A stretch of 64,000 nt of DNA from positions 1 through 64,000 of the forward strand of contig CATPBJ010000087.1 in the NCBI GenBank assembly GCA_955652395.1, written 5' to 3'. Of the stretch, positions 52,532 through 62,152 are shown piece by piece (position 1 is the stretch's first letter; each line of letters opens with the position of its first letter). This DNA is from an uncultured Terriglobales bacterium. Its GTDB lineage: Bacteria; Acidobacteriota; Terriglobia; Terriglobales; Acidobacteriaceae. A program made the translations under genes and the position numbers. Under the pieces are notes generated by a model. That model worked only from the letters and a program-made list of their open reading frames with translations, ran no database searches and was not told where the DNA came from.

Positions 52532-53032
52532 CTACTTGCCTGCGGCAGCGCTGCGTGCCTCAGCGTTTGCCAGCTCTGCTTGTTCTCTTCGGGCCGCGCC
52601 GCTCTCCAGCAACTTGGCCATGTCCAGCAACACGATCAGGCGGCCCTTGTACTTACCGAGACCGGTCACGCAGTTGAGTCTGCCGTCCTGCAAAGTTGCC
52701 GGAGAGGGCTCGATCTCCGCCGCGGGAATTTTGATGACCTCCGAAGCGGAATCCACAATCAATCCGCAGAGCCGCCCGCCATGTTCCACCACTAGAATGC
52801 GGTTGCGGCGGTTCAGCACCGTCTTCGGCTCGCCAAAACGTTTGCGCAGATCAATGACCGAAACAATCTTGCCCCGGAGATTGATCACGCCTTCCATGTA
52901 GTCAGGAGCGTCAGGCACAGCCGTGATCTCGGGTACGCGCACGATCTCGTGCAATGAGGTGATAGGCACGCCGTAGGTCTCACGCCCCACCTGGAATCCG
53001 ACAATGTGCAATTCAGGGTTCATGGTGGACAT
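52532..53032 (-). CDS. cheW: Chemotaxis coupling protein CheW
   Basis: About 166 residues from ATG 53032, sharing one base with the stop of the receptor gene. The SH3-like CheW fold shows IVGFQVGRETYGVPITSLHE, VPDAPDYMEGVINLRGKIVS, VIDLRKRFG, LIVDSASEVIKI and LLDMAKLLESG. It links the receptor tip with CheA. The C-terminal 20 residues are an Ala-rich extension. Confidence 0.95.
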   Translation of the reverse strand: MSTMNPELHIVGFQVGRETYGVPITSLHEIVRVPEITAVPDAPDYMEGVINLRGKIVSVIDLRKRFGEPKTVLNRRNRILVVEHGGRLCGLIVDSASEVIKIPAAEIEPSPATLQDGRLNCVTGLGKYKGRLIVLLDMAKLLESGAARREQAELANAEARSAAAGK

Positions 53033-55020
53033 CAAGCCCGGGCGCCGGCCGCGGCGCGCCGGGCATTGACCGCCGCCGCTTGTCCTTCGTGGCGCGAGGG
53101 AACACGTTCGGTTTGCTCGAGAGCGAAACGGTGCATGGCATCCAGCAACTCGCGGGACATCTTCGACATTTGCTCGGCTGAGGCCGCCAGCTCGGTCGAA
53201 CCCGAGGTCGTCTGCTGCACCAGTTCGCGCATACGCTCCATGGCCTTAACCACAGCCTGGGCGCCGGAAGCCTGTTCCTCAACCGCGGAGTTGATCTCGT
53301 GCGTGATTTCGTTCAGGCGAGTCGTGGCGCGTGCGATCTGCGAAGAGCCGTGCGACTGCTCGTTGGTGGCAGCGCCGATCTCCTGGGCGAACTTGTAGAC
53401 TTCGGTCACCACGTTGGAGATCTTGCGCAGCGCCGCGTTGAGCTCCTGGCCCAGACCGAGACCGTCGTTCACAATGCCGGTGCTCCGATCCATGTTCTCC
53501 ACGGCTTTGCGCGCTTCTTTCTGGATGCTCTGAATGAGTTCGGAAATTTCCTTGGTGGACTGGGCCGACTTTTCTGCCAGCTTGCGGACTTCGTCGGCGA
53601 CCACGGCGAATCCCAGACCATGCTCGCCGGCGCGCGCAGCTTCGATGGCGGCGTTCAGGGCCAGCAGGTTGGTCTGCTCCGCGAGATCGTCAATGACCTC
53701 GATGATTTTGCCGATGTCGTCGGCTCGTTGCCCGAGCACATCGATAATTTCGCCGGAAGAACGGATGGTGACGTTGATCTTGTTCAGTCCGTCCGTAGCC
53801 TTCTCCATGGTGTTGATGCCGCTATGGACCTCTTCGCGCGACCGGTTCGAGATGTCGAGCAGGACCTTGGCGGTATCCGCCACGCGTTGAATCGAGGCCA
53901 CCATCTGGTCGATGGATGCGGAAGTCTCGCTTACGCTCGAAGCCTGGGTCTGAGTGTTCTTCACCATGTTCTGCACGTTGACGCTCATTTCGTGCATGGT
54001 GCTGGTCACTTCGTCGATAGCAGAAGCGGTTTGCAGGCTGACTTTGGCTGAATCATCCGAGGCGCCGGCCACCTGGCTGGAAGCGCTGGCCACCTGGGAT
54101 GCGGCGTCGCGCACGTTGCGCACCAGGTTTCTCAAACCATCGACCATGCGCACAAAAGCATTGCCCAGGGTGTCATCCTTGGAGCGGGGTTTGACGTCAA
54201 CCGAAAGATTTCCGCCTGCGATGGCCTCGGAGACCGATGCCATCTCCCTGAGGTAGCCGACCATGCTGTTGAAGGTTCGACCCAGCTCGCCGATCTCGTC
54301 TTCTCGCTTGATATCGATTTCGTGATCCAGGTCTCCCGCAGTGCCAATCTGCTTGGTGACCTTCATCAGGTCGCCAAGCGGTTCGGTAATGGATCTGGCG
54401 GTACGGAAGGCAATGACGCTGCCGAGAATCAGCGCGGCCAGCGTGCCCAGGAGCGCGATTCCGACGGTCCAATTGCTGGCCGAATCATCACTCTGGCGCC
54501 GCTCTTCGAGCACGCGCTTGCTTTCCTGGTCCGCCAGGTCAAGATATTCGGTGGAGTTCTTCACCCACGAACTGGCATCTTTCTGCAGATAGAAGATCTG
54601 CAGTTCGGCCACGGTGGAGTTTCCCTGATCCACCTCTTTCCGCTTTTGCATGAGCGGTTCAGCGAAGTCCCGGGCCCAGTTCTGTTCCGTCTGTTGTACT
54701 TTCGCCAGCGCAGTTCGCTGTTGCTCGGATGTGGCCAGAGCCGTCGTGCTCTGCATCCGGTCAACCAGGAGGTGGACGCCCTCATTTACATGGTCGGATT
54801 CGCGGCTGTCTCCGCTGAGCAGATAGTTGGTCAGATAGAGCCGATTCTGCATCATCTGAAATCTGATCCGGTCCGTGGCCTCCGCGAGTTGCAGGGCCTG
54901 GGAGGCCGCGGCCTTAGCACTGTGTTCGCGGTAGACGGCGGCCAGGTTTACGGCAAACAGCACCACGACCATGGCGAGCACCGCTCCGAAGCTCACATAA
55001 AGTTTTCTGCCGATCGTCAT
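53032..55020 (-). CDS. Methyl-accepting chemotaxis protein
   Basis: 662 residues. An N-terminal helix (VLAMVVVLFAVNLAAVYREH), a periplasmic helical ligand-binding domain of about 150 residues, and a second helix (VGIALLGTLAALILGSVIAF) are followed by HAMP (RSITEPLGDLMKVTKQIG). The long cytoplasmic coiled coil has the tip EVIDDLAEQTNLLALNAAIE and AARAGEHGLGFAVVADEVRK. No C-terminal CheR-tethering pentapeptide is seen (Ala/Arg-rich end). First gene of the che operon; the ligand is unknown. Confidence 0.94.
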   Translation of the reverse strand: MTIGRKLYVSFGAVLAMVVVLFAVNLAAVYREHSAKAAASQALQLAEATDRIRFQMMQNRLYLTNYLLSGDSRESDHVNEGVHLLVDRMQSTTALATSEQQRTALAKVQQTEQNWARDFAEPLMQKRKEVDQGNSTVAELQIFYLQKDASSWVKNSTEYLDLADQESKRVLEERRQSDDSASNWTVGIALLGTLAALILGSVIAFRTARSITEPLGDLMKVTKQIGTAGDLDHEIDIKREDEIGELGRTFNSMVGYLREMASVSEAIAGGNLSVDVKPRSKDDTLGNAFVRMVDGLRNLVRNVRDAASQVASASSQVAGASDDSAKVSLQTASAIDEVTSTMHEMSVNVQNMVKNTQTQASSVSETSASIDQMVASIQRVADTAKVLLDISNRSREEVHSGINTMEKATDGLNKINVTIRSSGEIIDVLGQRADDIGKIIEVIDDLAEQTNLLALNAAIEAARAGEHGLGFAVVADEVRKLAEKSAQSTKEISELIQSIQKEARKAVENMDRSTGIVNDGLGLGQELNAALRKISNVVTEVYKFAQEIGAATNEQSHGSSQIARATTRLNEITHEINSAVEEQASGAQAVVKAMERMRELVQQTTSGSTELAASAEQMSKMSRELLDAMHRFALEQTERVPSRHEGQAAAVNARRAAAGARA

Positions 55021-55083
55021 GCTCTTCCTCCGCTCTCTGCTGCCGCGCTTTTTGACCTGGGGCGAACCACCTCGGTTTGGAAC

Positions 55084-55482
55084 TTAGTTTTGCGGCTGAA
55101 ACTTGAATTCCACGATTCCGCTACTCTCCGTCGGGCCAGTTTCGAATTTCCAGCGCTTCATAGCGTCCATGGCAGCATCCACCAAAACCGGGTGCCCGCC
55201 CACTGGCTTCGAACTCTTCACCGTCCCGTTGGGTGCCACGATGACGGCTAGCCTCACGGTACCGGCAATGCTCATGCGGCGCGCAATGTCGGGATAAACG
55301 GGCGCAACCTTGACCTTGGCTTTGCGTGGTAATTCCTCTGTCTTGGCTTGCTCCTGGGCCAGGACCGGCGAGGAACCAAACAGCGCTGCTCCCGCGATCG
55401 CCAACCAAACTCCCAGAACTGCTCTGGTTACCCACTGTCGCAGCGCCGCTAAACGCACAAGATTCTCCTGTCTCCTAGGCAA
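55084..55482 (-). CDS. TonB C-terminal domain protein (periplasmic energy-transducer-like)
   Basis: 132 residues. A signal or anchor (VLGVWLAIAGAALFGSSPVL, AQ) precedes a TonB C-terminal domain: VYPDIARRMSIAGTVRLAVI, VAPNGTVKSSKPVGGHPVLV, DAAMDAMKRWKFETGP and VEFKF. It is a small form without the Pro-rich spacer or partner ExbB/ExbD nearby. It lies 63 bases upstream of the chemotaxis receptor gene on the same strand and may be co-transcribed with the che genes. Role unknown. Confidence 0.85.
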   Translation of the reverse strand: MPRRQENLVRLAALRQWVTRAVLGVWLAIAGAALFGSSPVLAQEQAKTEELPRKAKVKVAPVYPDIARRMSIAGTVRLAVIVAPNGTVKSSKPVGGHPVLVDAAMDAMKRWKFETGPTESSGIVEFKFQPQN

Positions 55483-55780
55483 ACGGGAAATTCCCTATGC
55501 GCTCAAGTGCAATGCCGATGCCAGCCCGAAGGGGGCTGCCTCCAGAGGCAACGATCAGACGTAAGTTGTTTTATTTAAATCGTTTAGTTATTACCAATCG
55601 CAAACGGCAAACCTGTCGATGAAGGTTAAGAATCGTCTCATCAACCGGTTGTGCTCTCAGTTTGAGACACACTGGCATTGAGCCAGTAGGGATTGTCACC
55701 ATCTCGGCACCCGACCCCCTTATTCGCTTGACTCAAATTGAGAATGCAGGCTAATTTGCTATATATCAACTACTTGTAGA
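55483..55780. other. Divergent intergenic region between the che operon side and the kinase cluster
   Basis: AT-rich compared with the surroundings, no gene seen. It contains an inverted repeat ACTGGC-ATTGA-GCCAGT at about 55669-55685. It must hold the promoters of two divergent operons. Confidence 0.5.
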
Positions 55781-58700
55781 TTGAGTGTGGGTGACGGTGA
55801 CCCCTTGACCATCTCGGCTGAAGACGCGGCGGCGCAGCGCAACAATCCGCGCTCGGACGACGCTTTTCAACGCCTTCTACTCAAGTTCTCGGAAGCCGCA
55901 GCTCAAGGCACCGCGGCTCAGGCTTTGATCCGCCTGTTCTGTCAAGCGACTCGCGAATTCTTTCAAGTGGATGGCGCCTATTTCTGGCAGAGGGTTTCCG
56001 CCGACGAGTTGCTGGGGGCAGAGGCCGATGGTGTGATGGCCGATCGCTTCCGGGGGACGACGGTGAAGGCCAGCCAAAGTTCGGTGGCAATCGCGGCCGA
56101 AGCCATCCGGCAAGAGAAAACCGTCTACGAAAATCAGTTGGATCCCGCCCGCTATCTTATGGCCGCCGAATACCGCGCTCGTTCGATCATGGCGGCGCCT
56201 CTGGTGGTAAGCCATGAATCGATCGGAGCGGCGGTCTTTCTGCATTGTTCGGATCCCGACTTTTTTAACCCCGACCTGGCGGCCAAGGCCACAATCCTGG
56301 CCGGACAGCTAGGCAGTCTGCTCGAGGCGAGTCGCCTCACCCAGGTTTCGCGTGAGGAACACCGGCGAACCAAGATTCTGGTTGAAGTCGCGCAAGCTCT
56401 CCACTCCGCGCCCCAGTCCACAGCAGTCGTTGAAGCGGTCGCTGACCGGCTTCGGGTTCTGTTGCGCACCCGCCTAGTCTGCATGATGCTGCGGGAGGGG
56501 ACCGGGTTCAGCCTGCGGGCGGTCGCGGCCGAGTCTTCCCAGCTGGCGGCTTCGGTACGGGCCCGGCATGATCGCCGCGGACTGCAGTTTGCCGCAGACC
56601 TGGCCGGCCGCGCAGTGTCGGCGGGCGAGCCCATTAGTGTGGCCATTGATCCCGCTACCCACGCTTTGGGCGAACTGGTTCCACCCGGGATGTTGATTGC
56701 CGCGCCCTTTCGCACTTCCCTTACCCAGGGCGCAGTTTTGATCTATCCGCGCCAGGAGGGCGTCTTCAGTGCGGAGGAGAAATCGCTGATTTCCGTGGTC
56801 ACCGGTTTTGCGGCGGTGGCCATCGCCAACGCGGAACTCTACAGCACGGCCCGGGCGCGGGCTTATGAGCTCCACCAATTACTGGACATCTCGGCGGAGC
56901 TCGGCTCGATCGGCCAGTTGGATAAGTTCCTGCAGCAGTTTGCCCTGCGTGCCGCGGATTTCCTCGGCTTTGGACGCGGCTTCATCGGGTTGCTGGAGAA
57001 TGGTGCCTTCCACGTGCGCTGGGCGGCCGAAAGTGGCCAACCCAAACGAGTAGATTTTCTGCTCCCGGCCGGACCCGCCAGCCGGGCGCTCCTCAACAAG
57101 GAGGTTTTCTGGTCAGACGAGCCCGGCAAGGTCCCCGGCATAAACCTGGAAATCTTGACCCAGTTCGATGTACGGCAGTTGTTGACCGTCCCTCTTCTCG
57201 ATACCGAGGGCGAAGTCCTGGGAATGTTCGGCGTGATGGACCGGATCGATCAGGCCGGCATCTCGGAAGAGGAGATTCGTCGTGCCCGCGCTTTGGCGGC
57301 GCAGGTTGCGGTGGCGTTGGAGGTGACTCGCAATCTACATCAATCCGAACAGCACCGCCGCCGGGCCGAGTCACTGATGGGATTGGCCCTCGAACTCAAC
57401 GGCCATCTGAGGCTTCCTGACTTTGCCCGGCGCTTCGTCGCCCGTGCCGCCGACGTTCTGGGTGCACGTCAGGCTGCGCTGGTGGTCAAACAAGGGACCG
57501 GCATGGAAACCCTGGTCATCCGGGGTGCTGACGGAGGTGAGATTCAGGAACGTTCGTTGCTGCGACGGTTCAGCCATGCCATCGAAGAAGCCCTGGCGCG
57601 ACATCAGGGTACGATTGTCTCTTGCAGCGCGACGGAATTGTTCGGTGCAGCGCTCACCTCCGAACTGGGTGCAAGCCACGCCACCCTGGTGCGGCTACTG
57701 GGTGCGTCGGGAGAATTGGTTGGTGTGCTGTGCCTGGGAGACCGCGAACAGCCCTTAGCCGACGAGGACGACCAGGTTCTGCAAGCCATCGCGGGACACG
57801 CCGCCGTGGCATTGGAAAATGCCCGCCTGTTTACCCGCATGGATCAGGCGAATCGGCACTGGGTTGAGATTTTCGACGCCATTAGCGATTTCATCGTGGC
57901 CCATGATGAGGCCGGGAACGTTTTGCGCGTAAACCGATCGCTGGCTGAGTTCATCGGAGTGCAGCCACAGGCGCTCATCGGGGTCAACATGTCTGCCCTG
58001 CTGGCCATGGGCGACGCCCCGCCACCGCGCTCCTGTCCGTTCTGCCGCAGCACCACGGAGGGGGATGACGAGTATGTCCATCCCGTGCTGGAACGTACCT
58101 ACCTGGTTTCTACGTCGAGGGTACACGGCGCCAGCAGCGAGGGCATGCAGACCATCCATGTGCTGAAGGACATCAGCGATCGCCTGGAAGTGGAGCAGCG
58201 ATACCGGGAACTGTTCGACAACATTCAGGAGGGACTGTTCTTTTCCACGCCCGACGGCCGCTTCATCGAGGTCAACGACGCACTGGTTCGCATGCTTGGC
58301 TACGGCAGCCGGGAAGAGTTGCTGCAGGCCGACGTAAGCACCCAGGTTTATTTCTCCGCTGAGGGCCATCAGGAACTTGCCCGGGAGATGGAGCAACAAG
58401 GCGTTGTGCGCAACCACGAGGAGACGCTCCGCCGTCGCGACGGATCTACGGTTTATGTCCTCATCAATGCTTTCGCAGTACGCGACACCCAGGGGCGGGT
58501 CACGCAGTTCCGCGGCCTGATGCTGGACATCAGCGGGTTAAAGAACTTCCAGGCAGAGTTGCAGCGGGAGCGGGACTTCTCGGGCAAGATTCTGAACAAC
58601 ACCCAAAGCCTGATCCTGGTGGCGGATACCGCGGGACTGATCAGTTACGCCAACCGGCGCTGGCACGATATGGGCTACGAACAGAAGCAATTGCTGGGAC

Positions 58701-59659
58701 GGCCCCTGGAACACCTGGTGGCGCCAGCCCGGCGCAGTATTCTCACCGAGGCCCTGAGCGCTACGCTCGCCGGACGCCAGGTGGATAATCTGGAACTGCA
58801 GATCCTGCGTGGGGACAGCAGAATCGGCCACTTTTCCGTCAACCTCAGTCCCATGCGCGACGAGCAGTCGCATGTAATTAGCCTGGTTGTGGTGATGACC
58901 GACGTCACTGATGCCGCCAGCCTGCAGTCGAAACTGATGCACGCCGAAAAAATGGCGGCGGTGGGCCAGCTGGTTTCCGGTGTGGCGCACGAAGTCAATA
59001 ATCCGCTTACCGCCATTCTCGGTTTTGCCGATCTGCTGATGGAAAATTCTGAACTGCCAGAAAGCGCCCGCAAAGATATGCGGGTCATCCTGCAGGAGGC
59101 CCAGCGCACCAAGCAGATTGTCCAGAACCTGCTCAGCTTTGCCCGCCAGATGCCGCCACAAAGAAAGGCTTTGCAGCTGAACCCAATTTTGCGGCGGACG
59201 GTGCAACTGCGCTCTTACGATTTCCAAAGCCACGGAGTGGAAGTCATCGAGCAGCTGGATCAGGGACTGCCGAGCGTGATCGGGGACTCGCACCAGTTGC
59301 AGCAGGTGTTCCTGAATATTCTGAACAACGCATACGACGCCGTAGGCGAAACCGGCCGCCCGGCACGGATTGAGATTGCGACCACACACAAGGGCACCTC
59401 GGTTGAGATTTCCTTTCGCGACAACGGGCCTGGAATCTCGCACCCGGATCGCATTTTCGATCCGTTCTTTACCACCAAGGAGGTGGGCAAAGGAACCGGC
59501 CTGGGCTTGAGCATCTGCTACGGCATTGTGCACGAGCACGGCGGCGAGATTCTCTGCCAAAACAACACTGGCGCGCCAGGCGCGACTTTCGTCGTCCGTC
59601 TGCCCGCGACCCCAGAAACGGCCTCAGTCGGGGCCGCCGCCGGAGTCATACAACGATGA
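55781..59659 (+). CDS. Large hybrid-sensor histidine kinase with four GAF-like and three PAS domains
   Basis: About 1,293 codons from TTG 55781 (GTG 55787 is an alternative). No membrane helix is seen, so it is cytoplasmic. Four GAF-like modules span about residues 25-690 (for example AAPLVVSHESIGAAVFLHCS; QLLTVPLLDTEGEVLGMFGV; GVLCLGDREQ). PAS domains are near 690-800, 805-925 and 930-1055 (IFDAISDFIVAHDEAGNVLR; LFDNIQEGLFFSTPDGRFIE; ILNNTQSLILVADTAGLISY). HisKA has His1070 in SGVAHEVNNPLTAILGFADL, and the ATPase has NAYDAVGETG, DNGPGIS and GKGTGLGLSICYGIV. Overlaps the next regulator gene, its likely partner. Confidence 0.92.
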   Translation: MSVGDGDPLTISAEDAAAQRNNPRSDDAFQRLLLKFSEAAAQGTAAQALIRLFCQATREFFQVDGAYFWQRVSADELLGAEADGVMADRFRGTTVKASQSSVAIAAEAIRQEKTVYENQLDPARYLMAAEYRARSIMAAPLVVSHESIGAAVFLHCSDPDFFNPDLAAKATILAGQLGSLLEASRLTQVSREEHRRTKILVEVAQALHSAPQSTAVVEAVADRLRVLLRTRLVCMMLREGTGFSLRAVAAESSQLAASVRARHDRRGLQFAADLAGRAVSAGEPISVAIDPATHALGELVPPGMLIAAPFRTSLTQGAVLIYPRQEGVFSAEEKSLISVVTGFAAVAIANAELYSTARARAYELHQLLDISAELGSIGQLDKFLQQFALRAADFLGFGRGFIGLLENGAFHVRWAAESGQPKRVDFLLPAGPASRALLNKEVFWSDEPGKVPGINLEILTQFDVRQLLTVPLLDTEGEVLGMFGVMDRIDQAGISEEEIRRARALAAQVAVALEVTRNLHQSEQHRRRAESLMGLALELNGHLRLPDFARRFVARAADVLGARQAALVVKQGTGMETLVIRGADGGEIQERSLLRRFSHAIEEALARHQGTIVSCSATELFGAALTSELGASHATLVRLLGASGELVGVLCLGDREQPLADEDDQVLQAIAGHAAVALENARLFTRMDQANRHWVEIFDAISDFIVAHDEAGNVLRVNRSLAEFIGVQPQALIGVNMSALLAMGDAPPPRSCPFCRSTTEGDDEYVHPVLERTYLVSTSRVHGASSEGMQTIHVLKDISDRLEVEQRYRELFDNIQEGLFFSTPDGRFIEVNDALVRMLGYGSREELLQADVSTQVYFSAEGHQELAREMEQQGVVRNHEETLRRRDGSTVYVLINAFAVRDTQGRVTQFRGLMLDISGLKNFQAELQRERDFSGKILNNTQSLILVADTAGLISYANRRWHDMGYEQKQLLGRPLEHLVAPARRSILTEALSATLAGRQVDNLELQILRGDSRIGHFSVNLSPMRDEQSHVISLVVVMTDVTDAASLQSKLMHAEKMAAVGQLVSGVAHEVNNPLTAILGFADLLMENSELPESARKDMRVILQEAQRTKQIVQNLLSFARQMPPQRKALQLNPILRRTVQLRSYDFQSHGVEVIEQLDQGLPSVIGDSHQLQQVFLNILNNAYDAVGETGRPARIEIATTHKGTSVEISFRDNGPGISHPDRIFDPFFTTKEVGKGTGLGLSICYGIVHEHGGEILCQNNTGAPGATFVVRLPATPETASVGAAAGVIQR

Positions 59660-60060
59660 CCGCAGAGCCTGTCACTAAACCTGCAACTCTGCCGGTGTTG
59701 CTCATCGAGGATGAGCCCGCCGTGATGGCATACGTCCGAGCTACGCTCGAGCGCAATGGCTACTCCGTGGTGTGCAGCGAGTCCGGCGCCGATGGCTTGC
59801 GACTGCTGGAGTTGGGGGAATTTCTGGGCGTAGTCTCCGACATGCGCACGCCCGGAGGCGTGAACGGAGCCGATGTCCACGCCTGGGTCGCGCAGAACCG
59901 CCCCGAACTGGCCGCCCGCATCGTCTTCATCACTGGCGATATTGCCAACGAAGAAACCGTGGCCACGCTGCGCGAGACCGGTGCTCCCTGCGTGGAGAAG
60001 CCGTTTCGGGTACAGCAGTTCATATCCGTAGTCGAAAAAACCATGGGGAAGGCACTGTGA
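59656..60060 (+). CDS. Single-domain response regulator
   Basis: 134 residues, ATG overlapping the kinase stop. Receiver domain only: VLLIEDEPAVMAYVRATLER, phospho-acceptor Asp62 in GVVSDMRTPGGVNG (a variant D-M-R-T instead of D-x-x-M-P), VFITGDIAN, and Lys in CVEKPFRVQQF. The operon position suggests it takes phosphate from the large kinase. Output may be protein interaction or a phosphorelay to the next gene. Confidence 0.9.
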   Translation: MTAEPVTKPATLPVLLIEDEPAVMAYVRATLERNGYSVVCSESGADGLRLLELGEFLGVVSDMRTPGGVNGADVHAWVAQNRPELAARIVFITGDIANEETVATLRETGAPCVEKPFRVQQFISVVEKTMGKAL

Positions 60061-61460
60061 ATGAAGATCTGCGAATCCGCCTGCTGATTGTTGACGACGA
60101 GCAGAGCATCCGCCAGCTGTGTATGACCGTGGGCGAAGCCCTGGGGTTTATCTGCATGGAGGCCGACGGTGGAGAGTCGGCTCTGGCGCTGCTCGAAGAG
60201 CAACCCGCGCACATCATCCTTACCGACATGGTCATGCCCCACATGTCCGGCCTCACCTTTCTCGAAAAGGTGAAGAAGATGCTGCCCCGCACCGAAGTCG
60301 CGGTCATGACCGGTCATGGATCGGTGGAAACCGCAGTCCAGGCCATGAAGCTGGGGGCCTACGACTACATCAGCAAACCGTTCTCCCCGCTGGAGGAACT
60401 GCGTCTCTTCCTCCGCCGCATGGCGGAAAAAGTCCGACTAGTGGAAGAGAACGAGTTCTTGCGCGAGCGCGTGGATACGGAGACCGAGCTGCATGGAATT
60501 GTGGGCGCGTCGGCCAAAATCCAGGACGTGCTGCGCATGATCTCGCGCCTGAAGGACACCCATACGCCGGTCCTGATCACCGGAGAAAGCGGTACCGGCA
60601 AGGAACTGGTGGCTCGTGCCATCCACTTCCGCGGCTCGTTCGCCAAACGTCCCTTCGTCGCTGTGGATTGCGGGTCGCTGGTCCCCACATTGATCGAGAG
60701 CGAACTGTTCGGCTATGAAAGAGGCGCATTCACCGGTGCGGTAAAAGCGAGGACAGGGCTGTTTCAATCGGCCAACGGCGGAACCATTTTTCTGGATGAA
60801 ATCGGCGAACTGCCGCAGGAAATGCAGGCTAAGCTGCTGCGCGTCCTGCAGGAGAAAGAAGTGCGTCCGGTAGGCAGCAACCAGAAGATAAAGGTGGACG
60901 TGCGGGTGATTGCCGCCACCAATCGCGACCTCGAGGCCGAATATCGCAACGGAACCTTCCGCAAGGATCTCTACTTTCGCCTCAACGTGGTTACTGTGCG
61001 GCTGCCCTCGCTGCGCGAACGCCGCTCCGACATTCCCATGCTCGCGCACTGGTTCCTGGAACGGTATGCTCGCGGCGGATCGATTCAGATCACCACCGCA
61101 GCCATGAAGTCATTGCTGCAGTATGACTGGCCGGGGAATGTGCGCGAACTGGAGAATTGCATCGAGCGCGCCGTCGCCCTGGGCGACCGGCGGACCATCG
61201 ATTTCAGCGACTTGCCACCGTCGATCACCTCCGCCATCCCTGGAGATCAAGGCGCCGACTCTCGGTCATCCGGACTTACAACGACTGACCTGGAGGACAT
61301 TGAGCGCGCGACCATCGAGCGGGTCTTCGAGCAGGTAAAGGGTGATAAGGCGCTTGCCGGAAAGATGCTAGGCGTCAGCCGGGCCACCCTCTATCGCAAG
61401 CTGAAGCGCTACAACATCGGAGCTCGGGAAGCACCTGCGCAGGTCCAGGCGCTGCAGTAG
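60057..61460 (+). CDS. NtrC-family sigma-54-dependent response regulator
   Basis: 468 codons from GTG 60057, overlapping the previous stop. Receiver domain (LLIVDDEQSIRQLC; Asp57 in IILTDMVMPHMSG; YISKPFSPLEE), AAA+ domain with Walker A TGESGTGKELVARAIHF, the sigma-54 contact loop ESELFGYERGAFTGAV, Walker B GGTIFLDEIGELPQ and R-finger region FRKDLYFRLNVV. A C-terminal Fis-type HTH (ATIERVFEQVKGDKALAGKM, LGVSRATLYRKLKRY) completes it. It activates sigma-54 promoters when phosphorylated. Target promoters are not identified here. Confidence 0.95.
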   Translation: MNEDLRIRLLIVDDEQSIRQLCMTVGEALGFICMEADGGESALALLEEQPAHIILTDMVMPHMSGLTFLEKVKKMLPRTEVAVMTGHGSVETAVQAMKLGAYDYISKPFSPLEELRLFLRRMAEKVRLVEENEFLRERVDTETELHGIVGASAKIQDVLRMISRLKDTHTPVLITGESGTGKELVARAIHFRGSFAKRPFVAVDCGSLVPTLIESELFGYERGAFTGAVKARTGLFQSANGGTIFLDEIGELPQEMQAKLLRVLQEKEVRPVGSNQKIKVDVRVIAATNRDLEAEYRNGTFRKDLYFRLNVVTVRLPSLRERRSDIPMLAHWFLERYARGGSIQITTAAMKSLLQYDWPGNVRELENCIERAVALGDRRTIDFSDLPPSITSAIPGDQGADSRSSGLTTTDLEDIERATIERVFEQVKGDKALAGKMLGVSRATLYRKLKRYNIGAREAPAQVQALQ

Positions 61461-61801
61461 CAGTTGGTTGCGGGGCCGCGGGCCCTCCGCCGACCCGATG
61501 GACGGGCGAGACGCCTGCCAGACCGCCGGCGGGCATGTCCTGAGCGAAGTCGAAAGAACGCCGGCGCCAGTGAGACGATGTTTCATTGTGAGACAAAAAC
61601 CACAATCTAGGCTCGCCGCTCTGGCCAATCTCTGACTTTATCTAACTGTTAATCAACAACTTAGTCCAAGCCTCCGGTCGGCGCGACTTTGGTTGCGAGA
61701 GTGCATTCTTAGTTGTGATGCGGTCCGGGTGCCCTTGCCATGCTAACCGGCAGGCCCGGGGACCCAGGCCGCGTCGACCCTGGAAAACCGAGGTATTCGC
61801 A
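61461..61801. other. Intergenic region with relics of palindromic elements
   Basis: The part 61475-61560 is GC-rich and contains GGGCGAGACGCC, as in the element at 7801, and TCCTGAGCGAAGTCGAAAG, as in the element at 41758. The rest is AT-richer, without a gene; the open frame that reaches back to 61715 is treated as leader of the PilZ-like gene. Confidence 0.5.
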
Positions 61802-62152
61802 GTGTCCACACAGGCCACGGGCCGAGCGCGCGTTCGGCAGGAAAGCTGCACCGCCAAGCTGGCGAAGTTCTTTCCGGAGGCTAGCCCGGTACGCATTCCG
61901 GTGCGCTTGACTCGGGTGGTGGGGGAAGGAAATGTCTGTACCGAAAGCACGGTGATTGAATTCGGCACGCCCCGTGAAGTGTTGTTCTCTTCCACGCTGC
62001 CGCTGGAGTTTGCCGACCGGCTGCGGCTGGAGAATTCGGACGGCACGCTGGACGCTGAAGCCTCCGTGGTGGCGCTGCAGTATACCAGCGGACGCACCGC
62101 AGTAGCTGCCCGTTTTACTCAGGAAGTTTCCAACTGGATCGTGAAACCATGA
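61802..62152 (+). CDS. PilZ-like domain protein
   Basis: About 116 residues from GTG 61802. The sequence SPVRIPVRLTRVVGEGNVCT followed by strands (EVLFSSTLPLEFADRLRLEN; EASVVALQYTSGRTAVAARF) looks like a PilZ barrel, which often binds cyclic di-GMP. The canonical RxxxR and D/NxSxxG motifs are not clear, so ligand binding is doubtful. An in-frame ATG at 61715 is an alternative start, but the segment is Arg/Pro-rich and not domain-like. The next gene overlaps by ATGA. Confidence 0.6.
   Translation: MSTQATGRARVRQESCTAKLAKFFPEASPVRIPVRLTRVVGEGNVCTESTVIEFGTPREVLFSSTLPLEFADRLRLENSDGTLDAEASVVALQYTSGRTAVAARFTQEVSNWIVKP

Noticed and set aside
59772-61460. Sigma-54 activator starting at 59772
   Set aside because: The first 95 codons are an out-of-frame reading of the receiver gene; GTG 60057 begins a normal receiver domain.
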